Assembly (NCBI GenBank): GCA_013042375.1
Contig: JABDQH010000075.1
Coordinates: 20,208 to 84,207 of the forward strand
Source: Woeseiaceae bacterium
GTDB taxonomy: Bacteria > Pseudomonadota > Gammaproteobacteria > Steroidobacterales > Woeseiaceae
Direction of reading: 5' to 3'
Length of the DNA stretch: 64,000 nucleotides
The translations under genes were made by a program, and so were the position numbers. The notes beneath the pieces were generated by a model. That model searched no databases, was not told the origin of the DNA, and saw only the letters and a list, made by a program, of their open reading frames with translations. The stretch's first letter is position 1. Each line of letters opens with the position of its first letter. This document shows positions 43,261 to 50,472 of this stretch, piece after piece.

Positions 43261-43509
43261 CTACTTTTTCACGAGGCCGACGACGAACAGCAGTATCGCG
43301 GCGCCGACCGTGGCCATGATGATCGTTCCGACAATGGTGCTGGCCGTCACACCGAGCAGGCCGAACACAAACTTGCCGATGACCGCGCCGATGATGCCGA
43401 CGACGATGCTGACCCACAGGCCGAGGCCGCCGCCTTTCATGAGTTTGTCGGCCAGCCAGCCGGCGATCGCGCCGACAACCAGCAGCGTCAGGATGCTCTC
43501 GATAGTCAT
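43261..43509 (-). CDS. GlsB/YeaQ/YmgE family membrane protein
   Basis: 82 residues, the usual length, with three hydrophobic helices (ILTLLVVGAIAGWLADKLM, LGLWVSIVVGIIGAVIGKFV, ASTIVGTIIMATVGAAILLF). The GWLADKLMKGGGLGLWVSIV stretch is the transglycosylase-associated family signature. Members are stress-induced small inner-membrane proteins of unclear function. It lies 18 bases downstream of the amidohydrolase gene. Confidence 0.93.
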   Translation of the reverse strand: MTIESILTLLVVGAIAGWLADKLMKGGGLGLWVSIVVGIIGAVIGKFVFGLLGVTASTIVGTIIMATVGAAILLFVVGLVKK

Positions 43510-43527
43510 GCTTGTTCTCCCGTCTTG

Positions 43528-44967
43528 TTATTCGTTGCGTTCTGCGAGCGCAGCCTGGATGCGGGCCGCGAGCGCCGTGGCCTCGGCCGCGACGCGCTGC
43601 GTATCGATCGTCAGCATTTCGCGCTCTTTCATGAGCACCCGGCCGTCGACGACGACCGAGGCGACGTCCTGCTCGTCGCTGACGTAGACGAGATGCGAGA
43701 TCACGTCGTAGGTCGGAATATGGTGCACGTCCTTGAAGCCGACCTGGATCAGGTCGGCCCGTTTGCCGGGCTCGAGCGAGCCGATGCTGTCGCCGAGCCC
43801 GATCGCCGTGGCGCCGCCGCTGGTTGCCATCGACAGCACCTCCGTGGCGGGCAGCGCCTCGGGATCCATGCGATCGACCTTTTGCAGCAGAGCGGCAAGA
43901 CGCATCTCCTCCCACATGTCGAGGTCGTTGTTGCTGGCCGCGCCGTCGGTGCCGAGACCGACGCGCACGCCGGCCGCCAGCATGTCCGTGATCGGCGCGA
44001 TACCCGATGCGATCTTCATGTTCGAGGTCGGGTTGTGAATGACGCCGACCTTGCGCTCGGCCAGGATCGGGATCTCTTCTTCGGTCGGCCAGACGACGTG
44101 CGCCGCGATCGTCGGGCCGTCGAAGAAGCCGATCGACTCGTACATCAGGATACTCGTCGTGCCGTAGGTGTCCTGCGCGTACTGCAGTTCGAACGGCGAC
44201 TCGGACACATGAATGCTGATCGGTACGCCGTACTTCATTGCCGCGGCGCGCGTCGCGACGAGTTGCTCGGCGTTCAGCGTGTAGTTCGCGTGCGGGCCGA
44301 AAATTGGCGTGATGCGCGGGTTACGGTCCAGCCAGCGCTCGATGAAGCCGTTACCCTTGGCGAGCGAGTCGTCGGCGCTCTCGGCGTCGGGGCTGCGCTG
44401 GTCGATGACCGTCGCCGAAACCAGCGCGCGCATGCCGCAGCGCTCGACGACCTCGGCGATCGTGTCGGGGTAGTAGTACATGTCAACGAAGGTCGTCGTG
44501 CCGCCGCGGATCATCTCCCAGCATGCGAGCTCGGTGCCGATGCGGACGAACTCGGCATCGACGAACTCGACCTCGGCCGGGAAGATGTAGTTCTGCAGCC
44601 AGTCCATCAGGGCGAGGTCGTCGGCGACGCCGCGCAGCAACGTCATCGCCGCGTGCGAGTGGCCGTTGACGAGGCCCGGCATGACGACGCGCCTGCCGCC
44701 GTCGAGTACTTCTCGCGCCTCGTAGCGCGATTCGATGTCGGCCGCCGGCCCGACGGCCAGGATGACACCGTCGTCGATGGCGATGGCGCCGTCCTCGATG
44801 ATGTCCTGCGAAGCATTCATCGTGACGATGAAGTCGCCCCGGACCAGCAGGTCGATACGTCCGTCGTCCTGCGCGGCGGGCGCTTCGGTAGCCTTGTCGG
44901 AGGCACCGCAGGCGGTCAGGCCAAATATCAGAAAAAGATAGGAAAAACAGAGTGTTGTTCTTGTCAT
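43528..44967 (-). CDS. Amidohydrolase of the MTA/SAH/adenosine deaminase type, with lipoprotein signal
   Basis: 479 residues. An N-terminal signal ends in IFGLTACGASDK, a lipobox with Cys20, so the protein is expected outside the cytoplasm. Metal motif PGLVNGHSHAAMTLLRG (His103, His105) and the following DWLQNYIFPAE match 5'-methylthioadenosine/S-adenosylhomocysteine deaminases. Further ligands are in GPHANYTLN, SIHVSESPFE and GLGTDGAASNNDLDMWEEM. It should deaminate an adenine or guanine nucleoside derivative. Location within the nucleoside island supports periplasmic purine-nucleoside deamination. Relatives are usually cytoplasmic, which makes the signal noteworthy. Confidence 0.87.
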   Translation of the reverse strand: MTRTTLCFSYLFLIFGLTACGASDKATEAPAAQDDGRIDLLVRGDFIVTMNASQDIIEDGAIAIDDGVILAVGPAADIESRYEAREVLDGGRRVVMPGLVNGHSHAAMTLLRGVADDLALMDWLQNYIFPAEVEFVDAEFVRIGTELACWEMIRGGTTTFVDMYYYPDTIAEVVERCGMRALVSATVIDQRSPDAESADDSLAKGNGFIERWLDRNPRITPIFGPHANYTLNAEQLVATRAAAMKYGVPISIHVSESPFELQYAQDTYGTTSILMYESIGFFDGPTIAAHVVWPTEEEIPILAERKVGVIHNPTSNMKIASGIAPITDMLAAGVRVGLGTDGAASNNDLDMWEEMRLAALLQKVDRMDPEALPATEVLSMATSGGATAIGLGDSIGSLEPGKRADLIQVGFKDVHHIPTYDVISHLVYVSDEQDVASVVVDGRVLMKEREMLTIDTQRVAAEATALAARIQAALAERNE

Positions 44968-45170
44968 GGGTCCCCCTGTAGGCGCCTATTGTAGCATCGG
45001 GCAGGGCGCCGGAAGCCGCAAAAAAAAGAGCCGGCCAGGGGCCGATGCGGCGGCTCGCCGTGCAGCGTGGAGAATGCGGTCGTGCCGGACAACAGCCCAC
45101 TTGCTCATTCGGTTTCCATTATGATCCCGCCAGGGAAGCTGTTTTGTACGTGTTGACGAATCATCGGTAA
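44968..45170. promoter_or_regulatory. Divergent region between the lipoprotein deaminase and the dioxygenase
   Basis: On the minus strand a TACAAT hexamer (44993-44988) lies 20 bases before the deaminase ATG, with AGGGGG as ribosome site. Further upstream, still on the minus strand, CGGCC-CCT-GGCCG followed by GCTC and eight T (about 45043-45021) resembles an intrinsic terminator or leader attenuator. No riboswitch or coding frame I would support was found here. Confidence 0.35.
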
Positions 45171-46070
45171 ATGATCGAACCAGAGACAATGCCCGCGTCG
45201 ATCCCGACTTTCGATGCGCCGCCAGCAGGCCGACTGAGCGATGCCATGCTCGAGGCTTTTCGCGATGCCGGCGTCATCGTGCTACGGGACTTCGTGTCGC
45301 CTGATGCCTGCGCCGCGCTGCGGCAACGCGCACTCGATCTCGTCGAGGCGTTTGATCCCGCGACGGTGCGCACCGTATTCACAACGACGGACCAGCCGCA
45401 GCTCGATGACGACTACTTCATCGAATCCGGTGACAAGATCCGGTTTTTTCTCGAGGACGACGCATTCGACGAACACGGCGAGCTGCGCCAGGCGAAGCAA
45501 CACAGCCTCAACAAGATGGGGCACGCGATGCACGACCTCGACCCGGTCTTCAACGCGTTCTCGCGCACGCCCGAGCTTGCCGAGGTCGCGAGGCGCATCG
45601 GCTACGCGGATCCCGTCATCCTGCAGTCGATGTACATCTTCAAGCCGCCCGGCATCGGCGGCGAGGTCATGTGTCACCAGGACTCGACCTATCTCTACAC
45701 CGAGCCCGAGTCCTGCGTCGGGTTCTGGTTTGCCCTCGAGGACGCCACGCTCGAGAACGGCTGCATGCAGTTCATACCGGGCGGTCACAGGTCGCCCCTG
45801 AAAAAGCGCAACTACCGGCGCGCCGACGGCAAGCTCGTGACCGAGACGCTCGACGACAGCCCGTGGCCCGAGGAGCGCAAGGTCGCGGCCGAAGCGGCGA
45901 CCGGCACGCTCGTCGTCTTCGAAGGCAGGGCGCCGCACCTGAGCGCTGCCAATCATTCGGCCAGGTCGCGCCACGCCTACACGCTGCACGTGATCGACCG
46001 AACCTGCCACTATCCGGCCGACAACTGGCTGCAGCGCGGCGCCGACCTGCCGCTCAGGGGATTCGAATAA
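45171..46070 (+). CDS. Phytanoyl-CoA dioxygenase (PhyH) family, Fe(II)/2-oxoglutarate oxygenase
   Basis: 299 residues. The iron triad is visible as MCHQDSTYL (His169 and Asp171) and GRAPHLSAANHS (His256), with Arg266 ten residues later (SARSRHAYTLH) as the likely 2-oxoglutarate ligand. Spacing and the PHYHD1-like YIFKPPGIGGEVM and GGHRSPLKK support a functional oxygenase that hydroxylates its substrate at a C-H bond. The gene ends two bases before deoA, so it is coupled to pyrimidine nucleoside catabolism; relatives usually act on other substrates. A nucleoside substrate is a hypothesis. Confidence 0.88.
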   Translation: MIEPETMPASIPTFDAPPAGRLSDAMLEAFRDAGVIVLRDFVSPDACAALRQRALDLVEAFDPATVRTVFTTTDQPQLDDDYFIESGDKIRFFLEDDAFDEHGELRQAKQHSLNKMGHAMHDLDPVFNAFSRTPELAEVARRIGYADPVILQSMYIFKPPGIGGEVMCHQDSTYLYTEPESCVGFWFALEDATLENGCMQFIPGGHRSPLKKRNYRRADGKLVTETLDDSPWPEERKVAAEAATGTLVVFEGRAPHLSAANHSARSRHAYTLHVIDRTCHYPADNWLQRGADLPLRGFE

Positions 46071-46072
46071 GC

Positions 46073-47386
46073 ATGTTGTTCACGGACATCATTCGCAGCA
46101 AGCGCGATGGCGGGACGCTCAGCGATACACAGATTCGTTTCCTGGTCGATGGTCTCGCCGATGAGAGCATACCGGCCGAGCAGGTTTCCGCGCTGGCGAT
46201 GGCGATCTTCCTCAACTCGATGAGCTTCGAGGAGGCCGCGACGCTGACGCTCGCGATGGCGAACTCGGGCACCGTGCTCGATTGGGATCCCGCCACGTTC
46301 GATGCGCCCGTCGTCGACAAGCACTCGACGGGCGGCGTCGGCGACAAGGTCAGCTTCCTGCTCGCGCCGATCATGGCGGCCTGCGATTGTCACGTGCCGA
46401 TGATCTCGGGTCGCGGGCTCGGCCATACGGGCGGCACGACCGACAAGGCCGAAGCGATACCGGGTTACGACGCGACGCCGGACCTCGCGACCTTTCGCAA
46501 CGTTGTGCGCGAGGTCGGCTGCGCGATCATCGGCCAGACGCCCGAGCTCGCGCCCGCCGACCGGCGTTTCTACGCAATCCGCGACGTCACGGCCACGGTC
46601 GAGTCGGTACCGCTGATCACGGCGTCGATCCTCTCCAAGAAGATCGCGGCCGGCCTGCAGGGGCTCGTCATGGACGTCAAGGTCGGCAACGGCGCGTTCA
46701 TGGAGAACATCGACGATGCGCGCGAACTCGCGAACAGCATCATCGCGACGGCCGCCAAAGCCGGGCTCAGGACGCACGCCGTGCTGACGGACATGAACGA
46801 GGTGCTGGGCTCCACGGCCGGCAATGCGCTCGAGATCGCCGAGTCGATACGCTTCCTGCGCAACGACGTGCGCGAGGCGCGCCTCAACGAGGTCACGCTG
46901 GCGCTCTGTGCCGAGATGCTCATCAATGCCGGCCTCGAGACCGATCGCGCGGTGGCGCGTGCGCGGTGCGACGAGGCCGTCACGAGCGGGCGCGCGGCCG
47001 AGAAGTTCGCCGCCATGGTCGTCGCGCTCGGCGGGCCGGGCGACCTGCTCGAACAGCCGGCCCGGCACCTCGCAAGTGCGCCCGTGACCCGGCCCGTGTA
47101 CGCGAGCCGCGTCGTCACGGCCGTCGATACGCGCGCGATGGGCAATGCCATTATCGAACTCGGCGGTGGGCGGCGCCGCGTCGGTGAGGCCCTGGACCTG
47201 TCGGTCGGGTTCAGCGATATTGCCCCCGTGGGCGCGGCGCTCGACTCGAACACGCCGCTCGCGGTCATCCACGCCGCCTCGGACGGCGACGCCGAGCAGG
47301 CCGAAGCCAACCTGCTCGCGGCGGTGACGACGGGCGACGATGCGCCCGCGGAGCGCCCCGTCATTCGCGAGATTCTGACGGGTTGA
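46073..47386 (+). CDS. deoA: Thymidine phosphorylase
   Basis: 437 residues starting at MLFTDIIRSKRDGGTLSDTQ. Phosphate loop and catalytic region read DKHSTGGVGDKVSFLLAP (about residues 80-97), and SGRGLGHTGGTTDKAEAIPG and VPLITASILSKKIAAGLQG match the thymidine/pyrimidine phosphorylase family. It splits thymidine (or deoxyuridine) to the base and deoxyribose-1-phosphate. DeoB then acts on the sugar. DeoC, which would finish the pathway, is not in the window. Confidence 0.95.
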   Translation: MLFTDIIRSKRDGGTLSDTQIRFLVDGLADESIPAEQVSALAMAIFLNSMSFEEAATLTLAMANSGTVLDWDPATFDAPVVDKHSTGGVGDKVSFLLAPIMAACDCHVPMISGRGLGHTGGTTDKAEAIPGYDATPDLATFRNVVREVGCAIIGQTPELAPADRRFYAIRDVTATVESVPLITASILSKKIAAGLQGLVMDVKVGNGAFMENIDDARELANSIIATAAKAGLRTHAVLTDMNEVLGSTAGNALEIAESIRFLRNDVREARLNEVTLALCAEMLINAGLETDRAVARARCDEAVTSGRAAEKFAAMVVALGGPGDLLEQPARHLASAPVTRPVYASRVVTAVDTRAMGNAIIELGGGRRRVGEALDLSVGFSDIAPVGAALDSNTPLAVIHAASDGDAEQAEANLLAAVTTGDDAPAERPVIREILTG

Positions 47387-47441
47387 GCGCGCCGATGCGC
47401 TAAACTACGGCTTCTAACAACAAGAACCTGCCGGGGGAGCA

Positions 47442-48662
47442 ATGTCCAACCTCATCGGTATCGCCGGGATCGTTGTTATCCTGGCGATCGCATTCGCGTT
47501 TTCCAGCAATCGCAAGGCGATCAACCTGCGTATCGTCGGCGCCGCGTTCGCGCTGCAGGTCGTCATCGCGACGCTCGTCCTCTACTGGGACAAGGGACGC
47601 ATCGGCATCGAATGGCTCAGCAACGGCGTCATGGCCGTGATCGGATTTTCCAGGGCCGGCATCGACATGGTCTTCGGGCCGCTGGCGAACGCGGACATTG
47701 TCGGGTTTAGTTTCGCGATCAACGTGCTGCCGATCATCATCTTCTTCTCCGCATTGATGTCGGTGCTCTATCACCTGCGCATCATGGAGTGGATCGTCAG
47801 GCTGGTTGGCGGGTTCCTGCACAAGGTCATCGGCACGGGCGCCGTCGAATCGATGAACGCGGCCGCCAATGTCTTCGTCGGCCAGACCGAGGCGCCGCTG
47901 GCCGTTCGGCCCTACCTCAAAGGGCTCACCGAGGCGCAGATGTTCACGGTCATGGTCTCGGGCCTCGCGTCGATCGCCGGCACGGTGCTCGCCGGTTACG
48001 CCATGATGGGCGCCGAACTCAAGTACCTGCTCGCGGCCGCCTTCATGGCCGCGCCGGGCGGGCTGCTCATGGCCAAGATCGTCATGCCCGACGACGAGGT
48101 CGTGCGCGCGGGCGAGCACGAGAAACTCGTGATGGAGCGCAGCGAGCACAAGAACCTCATTCTCGCGGCGGCGTCGGGTACGACCGACGGCCTGCGGCTC
48201 GCGGCCAACATCGGCGCCATGCTGATCGCGTTCGTCGCGCTAATCGCGCTGTTCAACGGCCTCGTCGGCTGGGTCGGCGGCTGGTTTGGCCTCGAGATCA
48301 CGTTGCAGTCGATTCTCGGCAGGATATTCCAGCCGCTCATGTACCTGCTGAGCGTGCCGTGGCACGAGGCGCAGGCGGCCGGTGCGCTGTTCGGCGAGAA
48401 ACTGATCCTCAACGAATTCGTGGCGTTCTCGCACCTCAACGATTACCTCGCGGGCATGAGCGATCGCACCGTCGCGGTCGTCACGTTCTCGCTGTGCGGT
48501 TTCGCCAACCTGTCTTCGATCGCGATCCTGCTCGGCGGCCTCGGCGTGCTCGTCCCGGAAAAACGCGACCTGATCGGGCAGCTCGGCATCAAGGCCGTGT
48601 TTGCGGGTTCCCTGTCCAACCTCATGAGCGCCGCGCTGGCCGGGTTACTGCTGACGTTCTGA
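47442..48662 (+). CDS. CNT-family nucleoside transporter (paralogue 2)
   Basis: 406 residues, closely related to the transporter at 39890. The HP1 loop here is FVGQTEAPLAVRPYLKGL (about 146-163), with the canonical Gly-Gln-Thr-Glu base contacts, followed by KLILNEFVAFSHL and [17 protein letters not shown]. It imports nucleosides across the inner membrane. A GGGGGAG ribosome site precedes the ATG. The nucleoside hydrolase gene begins seven bases after its stop. Confidence 0.95.
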   Translation: MSNLIGIAGIVVILAIAFAFSSNRKAINLRIVGAAFALQVVIATLVLYWDKGRIGIEWLSNGVMAVIGFSRAGIDMVFGPLANADIVGFSFAINVLPIIIFFSALMSVLYHLRIMEWIVRLVGGFLHKVIGTGAVESMNAAANVFVGQTEAPLAVRPYLKGLTEAQMFTVMVSGLASIAGTVLAGYAMMGAELKYLLAAAFMAAPGGLLMAKIVMPDDEVVRAGEHEKLVMERSEHKNLILAAASGTTDGLRLAANIGAMLIAFVALIALFNGLVGWVGGWFGLEITLQSILGRIFQPLMYLLSVPWHEAQAAGALFGEKLILNEFVAFSHLNDYLAGMSDRTVAVVTFSLCGFANLSSIAILLGGLGVLVPEKRDLIGQLGIKAVFAGSLSNLMSAALAGLLLTF

Positions 48663-48669
48663 CCACATC

Positions 48670-49608
48670 GTGCCACGCAAGGTCATCATCGATTGTGATC
48701 CGGGCCAGGACGACGCCGTCGCCCTGTTTCTCGCCATGGCCTCGCCCGGGGAGCTCGATATTCTCGGCGTAACGACGGTCGCGGGCAATGTGCCGCTGGC
48801 GCTGACCCAGCGCAACGCCCGCATGATGTGCGACATCGCGGGGCGCCGCGACATGCGCGTTTTTGCCGGCTGCGAGCGACCCTTGAGGCGTGATCCGATC
48901 ACGGCCGAGTATATTCACGGCGCGACGGGCATCGATGGCGTCGACGTGTTTGAACCGGAGACACCGCTTCAGGAGCAGCACGCCGTCGACTTCATTGTCG
49001 ACACGCTCCGCAATGAGGTGTCAGTCACCTTAATTCCGACCGGGCCGATGACCAACTTCGCCGCGGCCATCGAACGGGAACCGTCGATCCTCGAGAGCGT
49101 CGAGCAGATCGTGTCGATGGGCGGCGCGATGCGCGAGGGCGGCAACCGTTCACCCTCGGCCGAGTTCAATATTCTCGCCGATCCGCACGCGGCCGAGATC
49201 GTGTACGACTGTGGCCGACCGGTCACGGCCATGGGGCTCGACGTGACCCACCGGGTATTGTCGACGCGCGAGCGCGTGGCGCGCATACGCGAGCTCGGCA
49301 ACGACGTCGCGATGGCGACGGCCGGCATGCTGAGCTTCTTCCACCGTTACGACACAAAGAAGTACGGCTCCGAGGGTGCGCCGCTGCACGACCCGTGCAC
49401 GGTCGCCTGGCTGCTCGAGCCCGGGCTGTTCGAGACGAGGCGCTGCAACGTCTCGGTCGAGACCGAATCCGAGCTGACGATCGGCCACACGGCCGTCGAT
49501 TTCTGGCACGTGACCGATCGCCCGCACAACGTGGACTGGGCGTACACGGTAGACGCGGACGGTTTCTACGACCTGCTCGTCGAGCGCGTCGCGAGATTCG
49601 GGGATTGA
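48670..49608 (+). CDS. Nucleoside hydrolase (inosine-uridine preferring family)
   Basis: 312 residues with a GTG start. The family signature VIIDCDPGQDDAVALFLA holds the calcium-binding aspartates, and SMGGAMREGGNRSPSAEFNI and the C-terminal HDPCTVAWLLEP complete the site. It hydrolyses the N-glycosidic bond of ribonucleosides to base and ribose, matching the ribokinase encoded two bases downstream. Codons for residues about 117-123 match the inverted-repeat family seen after deoB. Confidence 0.95.
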   Translation: MPRKVIIDCDPGQDDAVALFLAMASPGELDILGVTTVAGNVPLALTQRNARMMCDIAGRRDMRVFAGCERPLRRDPITAEYIHGATGIDGVDVFEPETPLQEQHAVDFIVDTLRNEVSVTLIPTGPMTNFAAAIEREPSILESVEQIVSMGGAMREGGNRSPSAEFNILADPHAAEIVYDCGRPVTAMGLDVTHRVLSTRERVARIRELGNDVAMATAGMLSFFHRYDTKKYGSEGAPLHDPCTVAWLLEPGLFETRRCNVSVETESELTIGHTAVDFWHVTDRPHNVDWAYTVDADGFYDLLVERVARFGD

Positions 49609-49610
49609 TC

Positions 49611-50450
49611 GTGGCGAGGATTGCGGTCATCGGTTCGGTCAATCTCGACATCGTCGCGCAGGCGCCGAAGTTGCCGGCGCCGGGCGAAACCGTCACGGGC
49701 GCCGAACTGCATCACTTCCCGGGCGGCAAGGGCGCGAACCAGGCGCTGGCGGCGCGGCGGCTCGGTGCCGACGTCAGCCTGTACGCGTGTGTCGGCGACG
49801 ATGCGACGGCGGACGAGGCGCTCGCGCTGCTGCGCGCAGGTGACGTGAATCTCGAGCACTGCGGGGTCGTGAGCGGCGTCACGACGGGCACGGCCCTGAT
49901 TGCCGTCGCCCCGGACGGCGAGAATCACATCGTCGTCGCCCCGGGTGCGAATCGCGAGCTGACGGCGGAGCGCATCCCGGCCCTGCATGCGGATGCCGTC
50001 ATCTGCCAGCTCGAGGTGCCCGTTGATACGATTGCCCGCGTTGCGCAGACGTTCGAGGGCCTGTTTTGCGTCAACCTGGCGCCGGCGCGGCACATCGACG
50101 TGTCGATCCTGCAGCGGGCCGACCTGGTCGTCGTCAACGAGACCGAGGCGGACTGGTATGGTGGATCGCTCGCCGCCTGTCATGGCATGGTTGCGACGAC
50201 GCGCGGCGCCGGGCGGGCCACGCTCGAGCGCGACGGTGAGTTGCTGGCCGAGGCGCAGCCGCCCGCCGTCGATGCCGTGGACGCCACGGGCGCCGGCGAC
50301 ACGTTCACGGCGGCCCTCGTCGTGGCGCTTGCCGAAGGGCAGCCGCCTCGGCGCGCACTGGAATTTGCCTGCGCAGCGGGCGCAGCTGCGACCCTGAAAA
50401 TGGGTGCGCAACCGTCGTTGCCGATGCGCGATGACCTGGAACTGGATTGA
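49611..50450 (+). CDS. rbsK: Ribokinase
   Basis: 279 residues (somewhat shorter than E. coli RbsK). The start is a GTG, three bases after the hydrolase stop codon begins its spacer. PfkB motifs are FPGGKGANQALAARRLGADV near residue 40 and the C-terminal DATGAGDTFTAAL with the catalytic Asp. A VVNETEADWYGG segment is also typical. It phosphorylates free ribose, the product of the preceding nucleoside hydrolase, to ribose-5-phosphate. Confidence 0.93.
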   Translation: MARIAVIGSVNLDIVAQAPKLPAPGETVTGAELHHFPGGKGANQALAARRLGADVSLYACVGDDATADEALALLRAGDVNLEHCGVVSGVTTGTALIAVAPDGENHIVVAPGANRELTAERIPALHADAVICQLEVPVDTIARVAQTFEGLFCVNLAPARHIDVSILQRADLVVVNETEADWYGGSLAACHGMVATTRGAGRATLERDGELLAEAQPPAVDAVDATGAGDTFTAALVVALAEGQPPRRALEFACAAGAAATLKMGAQPSLPMRDDLELD

Positions 50451-50472
50451 ACTGGAAGAGGAAGAGGTAAAC

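Noticed and set aside
44986..45189. A 67-residue minus-strand frame upstream of the amidohydrolase gene
   Set aside because: It crosses the divergent promoter region, has no ribosome site of note and no recognisable protein features; a terminator-like hairpin lies inside it.
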